A DNA stretch of 64,000 nt from an uncultured Sphingomonas sp. (GCA_913775315.1 CAJYIX010000010.1:62001-126000); one strand, 5' to 3'. Positions 17,897 to 28,225 are shown, counted from the stretch's first letter. Numbers and translations are program-made. Notes: generated from the sequence alone by a model not told the origin.

Positions 17897-20560
17897 ATGA
17901 CCGAACTGCCCAAGACCTTCGACCCCGCCGCCATCGAAACGCGCTGGTACGCGCATTGGGAAGAGGGTGGCCTGTTCCGGCCCGAGCGCCCGGGTGCCCA
18001 GCCGTGGACGATCGTCAACCCGCCGCCGAACGTAACGGGCAGCCTCCATATCGGCCACGCGCTCGACAACACGCTGCAGGACATCCTCGTCCGACACGCG
18101 CGCCTTCAGGGCAAGGACGCGCGCTGGGTCGTAGGCACCGACCATGCCGGCATCGCGACGCAGATGGTGGTCGAGCGCAACCTGGCCAAGGATGGCGTCA
18201 AGCGCACCGACCTCGGCCGTGAGGCGTTCGTCGACAAGGTCTGGGAATGGAAGGGCGAGAGCGGCGGCGCGATCACCCGCCAGCTTCGTCGGCTCGGCTG
18301 CTCGATGGACTGGGCGAACGAGCGGTTCACGATGGACGAGGGCTTCTCGAAGGCCGTCCTCAAGGTGTTCGTCGAACTGCACAGGCAGGGCCTGATCTAT
18401 CGCGACAAGCGGCTGGTGAACTGGGACCCCGGCCTCGGCACCGCGATCTCGGACCTCGAGGTCGAGACGCGCGAGGTGAAGGGCGGCTTCTGGCGCATCC
18501 GCTATCCGCTGGAGGACGGCTCCGGCCATATCGAGGTCGCGACGACGCGGCCCGAGACGATGCTCGCCGACATGGCGGTGGCGGTGCACCCTGAGGACGC
18601 GCGCTACACCGCGATGGTGGGCAAGAAGGTGCGCCTGCCGATCACCGGCCGGCTGATCCCGATCGTCGCCGACGAACACGCCGATCCCGAACTCGGCTCG
18701 GGCGCGGTAAAGATCACGCCGGGCCACGACTTCAACGATTTCGAGGTCGGCCGCCGCGCCGGGATCGAGGCGCGCGACATGCTCAACATGCTCGATGCGA
18801 AGGCGGCGATCTGTCAGACCGTGGACGGCCTCGTCCCCGCCGAGATGATCGGCCTCGACCGCTTCGATGCGCGAAAGGCGGTGGTCGAGCGGCTGAAGGC
18901 CGAGGGCTACCTCATCCCGCATATCGACAAGGAAGGCGCGGAGCACGACGCCGAACCGCGCACGATCCAGACGCCGTTCGGCGACCGATCGGGCGTGGTG
19001 ATCGAGCCGTGGCTGACCGACCAATGGTATGTCGATGCCGCGACGCTGGCGAAAGGCCCGATCGAAGCGGTCCGCGACGGCCGCGTCGAGATCGTGCCGA
19101 AAACGTGGGAGAAGACGTACTTCAACTGGATGGAAAACATCCAGCCTTGGTGCGTGAGCCGGCAATTGTGGTGGGGGCACCGGATTCCGGCCTGGTTCGC
19201 TGAGGACGGGCGGATCTTCGTCGCTGAAACGGCGGAAGCCGCGCAGGCCGAGGCGGGTGCGGGCGTTGCGCTGACGCAGGACCCCGACGTCCTCGACACC
19301 TGGTTCTCCTCCGCGCTCTGGCCGTTCGCGACGCTCGGCTGGCCGGAGGCGGACCCGCGGGAGGCGGGGCGCTATCCCAACGACATCCTGATTTCCGGGT
19401 TCGACATCCTGTTCTTCTGGGATGCGCGGATGATGATGCAGGGGATGCATTTCCTCGGCGAAGTGCCGTTTCGGAAGCTCTATCTCCACGGTCTCGTCCG
19501 CGCGGCCGACGGCGCGAAGATGTCGAAGTCGAAGGGCAATACCGTCGATCCGCTCGGCCTGATCGACCGGTACGGTGCCGATGCGCTGCGCTTCTTCATG
19601 GCGGCGATGGAAAGCCAGGGCCGCGACATCAAGATGGATGAGCGCCGGGTCGAGGGATACCGCAACTTCGCGACCAAGCTGTGGAATGCGACCCGCTTCG
19701 CCATGGCCAACGGCATCGGCGCATCGACGGGGCTGGAGCCGCCCGCTGCGACCCACGCGGTCAACCAGTGGATCATCGCCGAAACGGTGGAGACGGTGCA
19801 GGCGCTCGACCTCGCGCTCGCCGACCTGCGCTTCGATGCGGCGGCCAACGCGATCTACCAGTTCGTGTGGAGCCGCTTCTGCGACTGGTATCTGGAGCTC
19901 ATCAAGGGCGCGATCGATGACGAGACGCGGGCGGTCGCCGGCTGGGTGCTCGACCAGATCCTGGTGATGCTGCACCCCTTCATGCCGTTCATCACCGAAG
20001 AGCTGTGGCACGCGCTCGGCGAGCGGGAGCACGACCTGATCGTCGCCAAGTGGCCGATGCCGGATGCGCGCGCGCTCGATCCGGCCGCGCGGGCGGAGAT
20101 CGACTGGCTGATCCGGCTGGTGAGCGAAGTGCGGGCGGCACGGACGGAGCTGAACGTGCCGCCGGGCACAGAGATTTTCATCCAGATTCAGAACGGATCG
20201 GCCGTCGGCTCGGATCGCCTTGACCGCAACGCCGCTGTCCTAAAGCGCTTGGCTAAAACGATTTACACCCCGCAGTTGCAGGGTGACATTGAGCACGGCG
20301 GATCAATTCAAGTCATCGTGGCCGGGGATACGTTTGTAATGCCGCTTCAGGGCGTCATCGACCTTGATGCCGAGCGTGCGCGCCTCGCCAAGGCGATCGC
20401 GGCGGCGGGGAAGGAGCGTGATGCGCTCGCCGGCCGGCTGTCGAACCCCAGCTTCGTCGAGCGCGCCAAGCCCGAAGCGGTGGAAAAGGCGCGCGCCGAC
20501 CATGCCGACAAGGCGGCGGAGGCCGAGCGGCTGTCCGCGGCGCTGGCGCGGCTGGGCTGA
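17897..20560 (+). CDS. valS: Valyl-tRNA synthetase
   Basis: An 887-residue class I aminoacyl-tRNA synthetase charging tRNA-Val. Signature motifs are [20 protein letters not shown] (HIGH box) and [20 protein letters not shown] (KMSKS loop). The editing domain (about residues 200-340), the anticodon-binding domain and the C-terminal tRNA-binding coiled coil ([20 protein letters not shown]) are present. Length is normal for the family. A patch at about 20168-20345, just before the coiled coil, uses visibly more AT-ending codons than the rest of the gene. Confidence 0.97.
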   Translation: MTELPKTFDPAAIETRWYAHWEEGGLFRPERPGAQPWTIVNPPPNVTGSLHIGHALDNTLQDILVRHARLQGKDARWVVGTDHAGIATQMVVERNLAKDGVKRTDLGREAFVDKVWEWKGESGGAITRQLRRLGCSMDWANERFTMDEGFSKAVLKVFVELHRQGLIYRDKRLVNWDPGLGTAISDLEVETREVKGGFWRIRYPLEDGSGHIEVATTRPETMLADMAVAVHPEDARYTAMVGKKVRLPITGRLIPIVADEHADPELGSGAVKITPGHDFNDFEVGRRAGIEARDMLNMLDAKAAICQTVDGLVPAEMIGLDRFDARKAVVERLKAEGYLIPHIDKEGAEHDAEPRTIQTPFGDRSGVVIEPWLTDQWYVDAATLAKGPIEAVRDGRVEIVPKTWEKTYFNWMENIQPWCVSRQLWWGHRIPAWFAEDGRIFVAETAEAAQAEAGAGVALTQDPDVLDTWFSSALWPFATLGWPEADPREAGRYPNDILISGFDILFFWDARMMMQGMHFLGEVPFRKLYLHGLVRAADGAKMSKSKGNTVDPLGLIDRYGADALRFFMAAMESQGRDIKMDERRVEGYRNFATKLWNATRFAMANGIGASTGLEPPAATHAVNQWIIAETVETVQALDLALADLRFDAAANAIYQFVWSRFCDWYLELIKGAIDDETRAVAGWVLDQILVMLHPFMPFITEELWHALGEREHDLIVAKWPMPDARALDPAARAEIDWLIRLVSEVRAARTELNVPPGTEIFIQIQNGSAVGSDRLDRNAAVLKRLAKTIYTPQLQGDIEHGGSIQVIVAGDTFVMPLQGVIDLDAERARLAKAIAAAGKERDALAGRLSNPSFVERAKPEAVEKARADHADKAAEAERLSAALARLG

Positions 20561-20564
20561 CCTG

Positions 20565-20666
20565 CTCCCCTCCCTGACAAAGGAGGGGCTGGGGGTGGGT
20601 TGGTGGCGGTGAAGCGCCTCGTTACGAACCGACCCACCCCCGACCCCTCCCTTCCAGGGTGGGGAG
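20565..20666. repeat. Nested palindromic intergenic repeat (REP/BIME-like)
   Basis: A 102-bp nearly symmetrical element fills most of the 194-bp gap between valS and the MHS transporter gene. Outer arms CTCCCCTCCCT (20565-20575) and AGGGTGGGGAG (20656-20666) pair. Inner arms AGGAGGGGCTGGGGGTGGGT (20581-20600) and its imperfect complement at about 20631-20650 also pair. Each half can fold on its own as a small hairpin. It may act as a terminator or mRNA stabiliser for valS. No second copy was noticed in the window. The remaining 88 bp to 20754 hold no gene. Confidence 0.7.
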
Positions 20667-20754
20667 TGATCCCGCCCTGCGGCCAAACCAAACCCCGCCT
20701 TGCCCGGCGCGCGCGGCGCGCTAAACCGGGGGAAACGACAGGGCAGGGGACGGC

Positions 20755-22380
20755 ATGGCTTTGGGGGATGGGGCTTCGATCGAGCGGATGGACGGCGAAA
20801 CGGTGAGCGCCGGGCCGAGCGCATCCGACATCCGGCTCGTCATCACCGCCTCGTCGCTCGGCACCGTGTTCGAGTGGTACGACTTCTTCATCTACGGCAC
20901 GCTCGCCGCCTCCGGGATAATCGGGCGAACCTTCTTCCCGGCGGGCAGCGAAGTCATGCAGGCGCTGCTCGCTTGGGCGGGGTTCGCGGTGGGGTTCGGG
21001 TTCCGGCCGCTGGGCGCGGTCCTCTTCGGCTATCTGGGCGACAAGCTCGGGCGCAAATACACGTTTCTCGTGACGATCACGCTGATGGGCGTCGCGACCG
21101 CGGGGGTGGGCTTCATCCCCTCGGCCGCGTCGATCGGGCTCGCCGCGCCTGCGCTCATCCTCCTGCTGCGGATCGCGCAGGGGCTGGCGCTGGGCGGCGA
21201 ATATGGCGGCGCGGCGATCTATGTCGCGGAGCATTCGCCGCCGGGCAAACGCGGCTTCTACACCAGCTTCATCCAGGCGAGCGTCGCGGGCGGCTTCATC
21301 CTCAGTCTCGTCGTCGTGCTCGGCTTCAAGGCCTCGATGAGCGCGGAGGCGTGGCAGGCATGGGGGTGGCGACTGCCGTTCGTCTTCTCGATCCTGCTGC
21401 TCGCCGTGTCGCTGTGGATGCGGTTCAAGCTATCCGAAAGCCCGGTATTCAAGGCGATGAAGGCGGCGGGCAAGCTCGCAGGCAATCCGTTCGTGCAGAG
21501 CTTCACCTATCCGGGCAACAAGCGGCGGCTGCTGGTCGCGCTGTTCGGCATCGCCGCGGGCCTGACGGTCATCTGGTACACCGCGATGTTCAGCGTGCTG
21601 TCGTTCCTGACCGGCCCGATGCGCGTCGAGGAAACGACCGCGCAGATCATCACCGGCGCGGGTGCGGCGGCGGGGCTGTTCTGGTTCATCCTGTTCGGGC
21701 GGCTGTCCGACCGGGTGGGGCGCAAGCCGCCGATCGTGATCGGCCTGATCGCCAGCCTCCTGTTCCTTTTCCCCTTGTTCTGGATGATCGGCAGCGCCGC
21801 CAATCCGGGGCTGGCGGAGGCGGCGCGGCGGGCGCCCGTCATCGTCGCTGGGCCGACCTGCGCCTATGACGTGTTCGCCGCAAGGCAGGCGGATGCGTGC
21901 GGTCAGGTGCTCGACCACCTGTCGAAGAAGGGCGTCGCCTATACCAAGGCAAAGGCCGCCTATGTCGCGGTGTCGATCGGCGGCGTGCCGGTCGCGGACC
22001 TGTCGCCGGCGGGTCTCGACGCCGCGCTGGCGGACTCGGGCTACCAACTCGACAAGGTGGTGCCGACGGGGAAGAATCTGCTCATCATCCTGATCGCGAT
22101 CGTCGGGTTGTCGGCGCTGTCGGGCGCGACCTACGGCCCCGTCGCGGCGGTGCTGTCGGAGATGTTCCCGCCGAGCATCCGCTATTCGTCGATGTCGATC
22201 CCCTATCATATCGGCACCGGCTATTTCGGCGGATTCCTGCCGTTCATCAGCCAGTATATCGTCGCGAGGACGGGCGATCCCTATGCGGGGCTCTGGTATA
22301 CGTTCGCGGTGACGGCGATGGCGCTGGTGGTGGTGGGGATCGGCCTCAAGGAGACCTTGGGGGCCGAGGCGCGCGACTGA
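20755..22380 (+). CDS. MFS transporter of the metabolite:H+ symporter (MHS) family
   Basis: A 541-residue permease with 12 predicted helices and the MHS hallmarks EWYDFFIYG, FRPLGAVLFGYLGDKLGRKY and LALGGEYGGAAIYVAEHSPPG. MHS members import organic acids, betaines or other zwitterions with protons; a substrate cannot be assigned. The family has about 430-550 residues. The extra length here comes from an insert of about 75 residues around 365-440, between two late helices, with Cys369 and Cys382. Start ATG 20755 with GGGCAGGGG upstream. Confidence 0.88.
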   Translation: MALGDGASIERMDGETVSAGPSASDIRLVITASSLGTVFEWYDFFIYGTLAASGIIGRTFFPAGSEVMQALLAWAGFAVGFGFRPLGAVLFGYLGDKLGRKYTFLVTITLMGVATAGVGFIPSAASIGLAAPALILLLRIAQGLALGGEYGGAAIYVAEHSPPGKRGFYTSFIQASVAGGFILSLVVVLGFKASMSAEAWQAWGWRLPFVFSILLLAVSLWMRFKLSESPVFKAMKAAGKLAGNPFVQSFTYPGNKRRLLVALFGIAAGLTVIWYTAMFSVLSFLTGPMRVEETTAQIITGAGAAAGLFWFILFGRLSDRVGRKPPIVIGLIASLLFLFPLFWMIGSAANPGLAEAARRAPVIVAGPTCAYDVFAARQADACGQVLDHLSKKGVAYTKAKAAYVAVSIGGVPVADLSPAGLDAALADSGYQLDKVVPTGKNLLIILIAIVGLSALSGATYGPVAAVLSEMFPPSIRYSSMSIPYHIGTGYFGGFLPFISQYIVARTGDPYAGLWYTFAVTAMALVVVGIGLKETLGAEARD

Positions 22381-22418
22381 GGGTTTCGCGGCGCGGCGTT
22401 TGGCGATAGCGGGGCGCG

Positions 22419-23465
22419 GTGTTCGCGAACGATGCTCCTTCGCGCCTGACGCTCGACGGCGCGGCGCTGGTCCATAATTGGCAGGCGCTGCGCAGCCTCG
22501 GCGGCGGCGCGGCGTGCGGCGCGGCGGTCAAGGCGAACGGGTACGGCCTCGGCGCGGTGAGCGTGGTCGAACGGCTGGCGCGCGGGGGGTGCCGCAATTT
22601 CTTCGTCGCAACCTGGGGCGAGGCGGCGGTGCTCGCCGATATGGTCAAGCGCCACGACCTGTCGCTGTCGGTCCTGCACGGCGTGCGCGAGCGCGACATG
22701 GCGGCGGCCCGCGACCTGCCCGCGCGGCCGGTGCTGAACACGCCTGAGCAGGTGGCGCGTTGGCGTGCAGCGGGCGGGGGCGCGTGCGACGTGATGGTCG
22801 ATACGGGCATGAACCGACTGGGCCTTGCCGCTGAAGACGCGCTGTTGCTGAATGGCGTGCGCGTCGAAACGCTGATGAGCCACCTTGCCTGTGCCGAGGA
22901 AGCGTCGGCGATGAACGGCTGCCAGCGCGCCGGGCTGGCCGCGCTTGCCGGCCAGACGGACGCCCAGCGGCTGAGCCTTGCCAATTCGGCCGGGATCGCG
23001 CTCGGGCCGGACTACGCCTTCGACCTGACGCGGCCGGGCATCGCGCTCTATGGCGGCGTGCCGTGCGAGGCGCTGGCCGGGCAAATCCGGCCGGTGGCGG
23101 CGATCGAGGCGGAGGTGCTGCAACGCCGCCTCGTCCCCGCGGGCGCGACGGTCGGCTACAACGCCACCTGGACCGCGAGCGAGGACACGCCTGTCGCCAT
23201 CATCAACCTCGGCTATGCCGACGGCTTCCCCCGTGCTCTCGGCCCGGCGGCGGTCGCGACGTGGGAGGGGGCGGCGCTCCCGATCCTCGGCCGCGTGTCG
23301 ATGGACCTGATCGCGCTCGACGCCCGCGCCGCGCCGGGGATCGCCGAGGGCGACACCGTGCGCTTCGCGATCGATCTGCCCCGATGGGCGGCGGCGGCGG
23401 GGCGGTCGCAATACGAGCTGCTCACCGGCCTCGGCCAGCGGTTCGAGCGCGTCTGGCGCGACTGA
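22419..23465 (+). CDS. alr: Alanine racemase
   Basis: A 348-residue PLP-dependent enzyme interconverting L- and D-alanine for peptidoglycan. The PLP lysine is Lys38 in AAVKANGYGLG. The segments MVDTGMNRLGL, SHLACAEEASAMN, LANSAGIALG and the C-terminal-domain PILGRVSMDLIALD are typical. The protein is slightly shorter than the usual ~370 residues. GTG start; the 38-bp gap after the transporter suggests co-transcription. Alternatives such as a broad-spectrum racemase are less likely. Confidence 0.92.
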   Translation: MFANDAPSRLTLDGAALVHNWQALRSLGGGAACGAAVKANGYGLGAVSVVERLARGGCRNFFVATWGEAAVLADMVKRHDLSLSVLHGVRERDMAAARDLPARPVLNTPEQVARWRAAGGGACDVMVDTGMNRLGLAAEDALLLNGVRVETLMSHLACAEEASAMNGCQRAGLAALAGQTDAQRLSLANSAGIALGPDYAFDLTRPGIALYGGVPCEALAGQIRPVAAIEAEVLQRRLVPAGATVGYNATWTASEDTPVAIINLGYADGFPRALGPAAVATWEGAALPILGRVSMDLIALDARAAPGIAEGDTVRFAIDLPRWAAAAGRSQYELLTGLGQRFERVWRD

Positions 23466-23523
23466 AGGGGTATTGCCGCGGCGCGCACCGCGCTAGAGGG
23501 CGAGCCATCCAAGGGAGATGCCC

Positions 23524-25008
23524 ATGCCGAACTGGTCGAAGATCGAAGCCGCCCCGCGTCCCACGCTTGCCGAGCTGTTCGAGAAGGGCGACCGGCTGGA
23601 CGGCCTGACGCTCGACGTCGCGGGTATCCATTTCGACTGGTCCAAGACGCATCTTACGCCCGAGCTGATCGCCGACTTCGCCGCGCTGGCGGACGAGGCG
23701 GGGCTGGCGACGAAGCGCGATGCGCTGTTCGCGGGCGAGGTCGTCAACGTGACCGAGGGCCGCGCGGTCGAGCATACCGCCGAACGCTATGAGGGTGCGC
23801 CCGAAAGCGTCGCGCGCGCCAAGGCGCAGCACGCGCGGATGCGCGCGCTGATCGACGCGATCGAGGGCGAGGCGCTCGGCCCGATCCAGCACGTCCTCCA
23901 CATCGGCATCGGTGGCTCGGCACTCGGCCCCGACCTGCTCGTCAGCGCGCTGGGGCAGGAGGGGATGCATTACGACGTCGCCATCGTCTCCAACGTCGAC
24001 GGCCTCGCGCTGGAAAATGCGCTCGAGCATTTCGACCCGCACGCGACGATCATCGCGGTCGCGTCGAAAACCTTCACCACGACCGAGACGATGCTGAACG
24101 CCGAAAGCGCGATCGGCTGGCTGACCGAGGCGGGGGTCGAGGACCCTTATGGCCGCGTCATCGCGCTGACCGCCAATCCGCAGGCGGCGGTCGACTGGGG
24201 CGTCGACGAGACGCGCATCCTGCCGTTCAGCGAAAGCGTCGGCGGCCGCTATTCGCTGTGGTCGTCGATCGGCTTCCCGGCGGCGATGGCGCTTGGTTGG
24301 GACGCGTTCGAGGAATTGCTGGAGGGCGCGGCCGAGATGGACCGCCATTTCCGTTTCACCGAGGCGGCGCAAAATGCGCCGGTGCTCGCGGCGTTCGCCG
24401 ACCTCTACTACACGCAGGTCCGCCGCCTCTCGACCCGCGCCGTCTTCGCCTATGACGAGCGGCTGCGGCTGCTGCCCGACTATCTCCAGCAGCTGGAAAT
24501 GGAATCGAACGGCAAGGGCGTGACGGCGGACGGCGTGCCGCTCGATCGCCCGTCCGCGCCGATCACCTGGGGCGGCGTCGGCACCGACGGCCAGCACGCG
24601 GTGTTCCAGCTCTTGCATCAGGGCACGCATGTCGTGCCGGTCGAGTTCCTCGCCGTGATCGAGGCGGCTGATACGCTCGATGAGCAGCATCACCGTCAGC
24701 TCCTCCTCAACGCGTTCGCGCAGGGGGCGGCGCTGATGAAGGGCCGCGACCATGCCGACAAGGCGCGCGCCTATCCCGGCGACCGGCCGTCCTCGACGCT
24801 GCTACTCGACACGCTCGACCCGCGCACGCTCGGCGCGCTGATCGCCTTCTACGAGCACCGGACGTTCGTGAACGCCGCGATCCTCGGCATCAACGCGTTC
24901 GACCAGTTCGGCGTCGAACTCGGCAAGGAAATGGCGCGCGCGGCGGATGCCGGCGACCAGGACCTCGACGCCTCGACCGAGGCGCTGATCCAGCGGGCGC
25001 TGGGGTGA
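23524..25008 (+). CDS. pgi: Glucose-6-phosphate isomerase
   Basis: A 494-residue isomerase linking glucose-6-phosphate and fructose-6-phosphate. Motifs are GIGGSALGPDLLVSALGQEG, ASKTFTTTETMLNAE, FSVGGRYS-type SESVGGRYSLWSSIGFP, and LEMESNGKGVT with GTDGQHAVFQLLHQG. ATG 23524 is preferred over ATG 23518 because AAGGGAG (23511-23517) is 6 nt from it but directly abuts the earlier ATG. In sphingomonads glucose goes mainly through Entner-Doudoroff, so this enzyme probably serves recycling and gluconeogenesis (inference). Confidence 0.96.
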   Translation: MPNWSKIEAAPRPTLAELFEKGDRLDGLTLDVAGIHFDWSKTHLTPELIADFAALADEAGLATKRDALFAGEVVNVTEGRAVEHTAERYEGAPESVARAKAQHARMRALIDAIEGEALGPIQHVLHIGIGGSALGPDLLVSALGQEGMHYDVAIVSNVDGLALENALEHFDPHATIIAVASKTFTTTETMLNAESAIGWLTEAGVEDPYGRVIALTANPQAAVDWGVDETRILPFSESVGGRYSLWSSIGFPAAMALGWDAFEELLEGAAEMDRHFRFTEAAQNAPVLAAFADLYYTQVRRLSTRAVFAYDERLRLLPDYLQQLEMESNGKGVTADGVPLDRPSAPITWGGVGTDGQHAVFQLLHQGTHVVPVEFLAVIEAADTLDEQHHRQLLLNAFAQGAALMKGRDHADKARAYPGDRPSSTLLLDTLDPRTLGALIAFYEHRTFVNAAILGINAFDQFGVELGKEMARAADAGDQDLDASTEALIQRALG

Positions 25009-25014
25009 ATGACG

Positions 25015-25043
25015 GGCCACCCCGGCGCGTTGCCGGGGTGGCC
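25015..25043. terminator. Bidirectional terminator between pgi and aminopeptidase P
   Basis: A perfect 12-bp GC-rich stem (GGCCACCCCGGC, 25015-25026, pairing with GCCGGGGTGGCC, 25032-25043) with a 5-nt loop GCGTT sits in the 42-bp gap between the convergent stops of pgi and the aminopeptidase gene. There is no long T tract. Confidence 0.75.
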
Positions 25044-25050
25044 GTCCCGG

Positions 25051-26847
25051 TCAGGCGATCGGTGCACACTTCGCTTCGAGCCACGCGCGATGCTCGGCGT
25101 CGAGCGTCGGCCCGACCTTCGCCAGCACCTCGGCATGATAGGCGTTCAGCCATGCCAGTTCGTCCGGCGTCAGCAGGGACGGCTCGATCAGATCGCGCTC
25201 GATGGGCACGAAGGTGAGCGTGCGGAAGCCGAGCATCGGCCGATCCGCCCCCGCGATATCGCGAGATTCGATCAGGATGAGGTTCTCGATGCGGATGCCG
25301 TACTCGCCCGCCTTGTAGTAACCCGGCTCGTTCGACAGGATCATGCCCGCGCGCAGCGGCTCTGCCGGGCCGCCGCCGGGGTAATTGGGCGCGGCGATGC
25401 GCTGCGGCCCCTCATGCACCGACAGATAGGCGCCGACGCCGTGGCCGGTGCCGTGCGCGTAATCGAGCCCCGCTTCCCAAAGCGGCCGGCGCGCGAAGCT
25501 GTCAAGCTGTGCGCCCACCGTTCCTTCGGGGAATAGCGCGGTCGCGATGGCGATGTGGCCCTTCAGCACGCGGGTGAAGCGGTCGAGCATCTCGGCGCTC
25601 GGTGCGCCCACCGGCACGACGCGGGTGATGTCGGTGGTGCCGTCGAGATACTGGCCGCCCGAATCGATCAGGAACAGCTGGCCCTGCTCGATCGGCAGGC
25701 TCGATTCCTCCGTCACATGATAATGCGGGATCGCGCCGTGCGGGCCGGTCGCGGAGATGGTCGAGAAGGACACGTCGCGTAGCGCGCCGGTTTCCTCGCG
25801 AAACTCGCGCAGCTTCGCCGCCGCGGTGAGCTCGGTCTGGCCGCCCTTCGGTGCATCCGCCTCGATCCATTTGAGGAAGCGGACCATCGCGCCCGCGTCG
25901 CGCAACTGCGCGGCGTCGTGGCCGGCGACCTCAGCCGCGTTCTTGATCGCCTTGGCCAGCACGACGGGATCGCGCGTCGTGACGACCCTGGCCCCGCCCG
26001 CCTCCAGCGCGTCGAAGATCGCCGCGACCGATCCCGCCGGATCGGCGACCACGCGCTTGCCAGCGAACTGCCCGAGCGCGCCCGCGAACGCACCGCGCGA
26101 ATGCAGGCGAACGGCATTGCCGAGGTGGCGGCGCACGTCGTCGGTCAGCTTGCCCTCGTCGACGAACAGGTCGGCGGTCGCGTCGGCATGGACGATCGCA
26201 TAGGCGAGCGCGACCGGCGTGCTCTCCACGTCCTTGCCGCGAACGTTGAAGGTCCAGGCGATGGCGTCGAGCGCCGACAGGACGACGGCGTCGGCGTGGC
26301 TGGAGGCCAGCCATTCGGCGATCTCGCTGCGCTTGTCGGCCGAATTGCGACCGGCGAGGTCGTCGGGATAGGCGTCGAGCGGGGCGGGCGACATGTCGGG
26401 GCGCTCGGCCCATACGGCGTCGACCGGATTGCCCTCGACCGCCACCAGTTCGGCCCCCTTCGCGGCGAGCGCGCGGCGCGCTTCCTCGACCCAGGCGCGA
26501 GTGTGCAGCCACGGGTCGTAGCCGATGCGGCCGCCATCGGGGGCATGTTCGGCCAGCCAACCCGACACGCTGGTCGCGGGGACGCCGACATAGGCCCAGT
26601 GATCGCCCGAGACCTGCTCGCGCACTTGGATCGTGTAGCGCCCATCGGTGAAGATCGCGGCCTCCGCCGGCAGCACGACGGCGGTTCCCGCCGACCCCTC
26701 GAACCCCGTCAGCCAGGCGAGGCGCTGGGCATAGGCGCCAACATATTCGGACAGATGCTCGTCAGTGAGCGGCACGACGAAGCCGTCGAGCGACTGGCGC
26801 TTCAGCTGCTCGCGCAGGGCCGCGAGGCGATCGGCATGGGTGGACAT
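25051..26847 (-). CDS. Xaa-Pro aminopeptidase (M24 family aminopeptidase P)
   Basis: A 598-residue cytoplasmic dimetal peptidase that removes an N-terminal residue before proline. It has two N-terminal creatinase-like domains (SLDGFVVPLTDEHLSEYVGA; LTGFEGSAGTAVVLP) and a C-terminal pita-bread catalytic domain. Metal-binding segments are LIDSGGQYLDGTTDITR, YAHGTGHGVGAYLSVHEGPQ and GMILSNEPGYY. The three-domain layout and length match the long eukaryote-like APP1 type. It is divergent from an amino-acid permease and near an oligopeptidase, suggesting a role in peptide use. Confidence 0.93.
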   Translation of the reverse strand: MSTHADRLAALREQLKRQSLDGFVVPLTDEHLSEYVGAYAQRLAWLTGFEGSAGTAVVLPAEAAIFTDGRYTIQVREQVSGDHWAYVGVPATSVSGWLAEHAPDGGRIGYDPWLHTRAWVEEARRALAAKGAELVAVEGNPVDAVWAERPDMSPAPLDAYPDDLAGRNSADKRSEIAEWLASSHADAVVLSALDAIAWTFNVRGKDVESTPVALAYAIVHADATADLFVDEGKLTDDVRRHLGNAVRLHSRGAFAGALGQFAGKRVVADPAGSVAAIFDALEAGGARVVTTRDPVVLAKAIKNAAEVAGHDAAQLRDAGAMVRFLKWIEADAPKGGQTELTAAAKLREFREETGALRDVSFSTISATGPHGAIPHYHVTEESSLPIEQGQLFLIDSGGQYLDGTTDITRVVPVGAPSAEMLDRFTRVLKGHIAIATALFPEGTVGAQLDSFARRPLWEAGLDYAHGTGHGVGAYLSVHEGPQRIAAPNYPGGGPAEPLRAGMILSNEPGYYKAGEYGIRIENLILIESRDIAGADRPMLGFRTLTFVPIERDLIEPSLLTPDELAWLNAYHAEVLAKVGPTLDAEHRAWLEAKCAPIA

Positions 26848-26903
26848 GGGCTGGAACTCCTTTGCCGCATCCCTTACCGCCTTGCCGCTTGCGAAGTCGA
26901 GGC

Positions 26904-28217
26904 ATGGGGGCGGCAGGGGTGAGCGGAACGAGATTGCTGCGCGTGCTGGGCGCGGCGTTCGCGGTGGCGGCGGTCGTCGGCGGCACGATCGGGCAGGGGA
27001 TCCTGCGTACGCCCGGCCTTGTCGCCGCGGCGGTGCCCGACGCCACGCTGATCCTCGCGCTGTGGCTGACGGGCGGGGCGATCGCGGCGGTGGATGCCTG
27101 CTCGACGGTGGAGCTCGGCGCGTCGACTGGCGAGGCGGGCGGGCCGTTCGCGTTCGTCCGGCGTACGTTCGGGCCGGTCGCGGGGCTGGCGGCGGGGCTG
27201 GCAGACTGGTTGGGCAATCTCGGCGCGGTGGCGTTCATCGCGGTGGTGTTCGCCGAGTATCTGGGGCGGCTGGGGATCGACGGCGGGCTGCCGATCCCGG
27301 TGCTGTCGGTGCTGCTGATCGCGATCATGTTCGCGTTGCAATGGCGCGGCACCCGGTCGGCCGCACGTACGCAGGAGGCAGGGAGCGCCATCAAGGCCGT
27401 ACTGTTCCTCGGCCTGATCGCCGTCCTGGCCTTCGCCCGAGGCGAGCCGCAGGCGGAAGCGACGGCCCCGAGCGGGGTCATCACGCTCGCCGCCGGAATC
27501 GCGGCGCTGCGCGCGGTCTACGGCACCTATTACGGTTGGAACAGCGCGGCCTATTTCGCCGAGGAACTGCGCAATCCGCGCGGACTGGTGCGCGGCACCT
27601 TCGTCGGGATCGCACTGGTGACGGCGGTGTTCGTCGGATTGAACGCGGCGATGCTGCACGTGCTGACCCCCACGGAGATGGCGGGATCGACGCTGGTCGC
27701 CGCCGATGCCGCGGGCCGGGTGATGGGCGCGCGGGCGGATACCGGCATGACGATCGTGTCGCTGGTGTCGCTGGTCACGATCCTGGGCGTCATGCTGATG
27801 TTCCTGCCGCGCATCCTGTTCGCGATGGGGCGCAGTTTCGGGGTCGAACGGCTGGCGGGCGTGGCGGCGGGCGGCACCCCTCGCGCGGCGCTGGCCGCGA
27901 CGGCGATCGGCGGGGCGCTGCTGGCGCTGATCGGCGTCTATGAGACGCTGCTGGCGTTCAGTGCCGTGCTGCTCGCGATGGTGGGCGTCGCGGTCAATCT
28001 CGCGGCGATCGTGCTCCGTCGGCGGGAGCCGGCGCTGGAGCGGCCGTGGAAGATGCCGCTGTTCCCGCTGCCCGCGATCTTCTCCGCGCTGGTCAACACC
28101 GCGCTGGTCGTCGCCTTCGTCGTCGAGGATCCGGTGACGAGCCTGTCCGCCATCGCGGCGATGGCGGTGCTGCTCGCGGTCATCGTCCCCTTGCTGCGCA
28201 GGCGGACGCACGGCTAG
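26904..28217 (+). CDS. APC family amino acid permease
   Basis: A 437-residue inner-membrane transporter with about 12 helices. The N-terminal GGTIGQGILRTPGLVAAAVP resembles the substrate-binding unwound helix 1 of APC (amino acid-polyamine-organocation) permeases. GGAIAAVDACSTVELGASTGEAGGPFAFVR-like helix 2-3 residues and YYGWNSAAYFAEELRNP follow. ATG 26904 is chosen; GTG 26919 with GGCAGG upstream is equally plausible. It is followed 8 nt later by an S9 oligopeptidase, so peptide hydrolysis and amino-acid transport may be linked. Confidence 0.87.
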   Translation: MGAAGVSGTRLLRVLGAAFAVAAVVGGTIGQGILRTPGLVAAAVPDATLILALWLTGGAIAAVDACSTVELGASTGEAGGPFAFVRRTFGPVAGLAAGLADWLGNLGAVAFIAVVFAEYLGRLGIDGGLPIPVLSVLLIAIMFALQWRGTRSAARTQEAGSAIKAVLFLGLIAVLAFARGEPQAEATAPSGVITLAAGIAALRAVYGTYYGWNSAAYFAEELRNPRGLVRGTFVGIALVTAVFVGLNAAMLHVLTPTEMAGSTLVAADAAGRVMGARADTGMTIVSLVSLVTILGVMLMFLPRILFAMGRSFGVERLAGVAAGGTPRAALAATAIGGALLALIGVYETLLAFSAVLLAMVGVAVNLAAIVLRRREPALERPWKMPLFPLPAIFSALVNTALVVAFVVEDPVTSLSAIAAMAVLLAVIVPLLRRRTHG

Positions 28218-28225
28218 GGGAGGGC

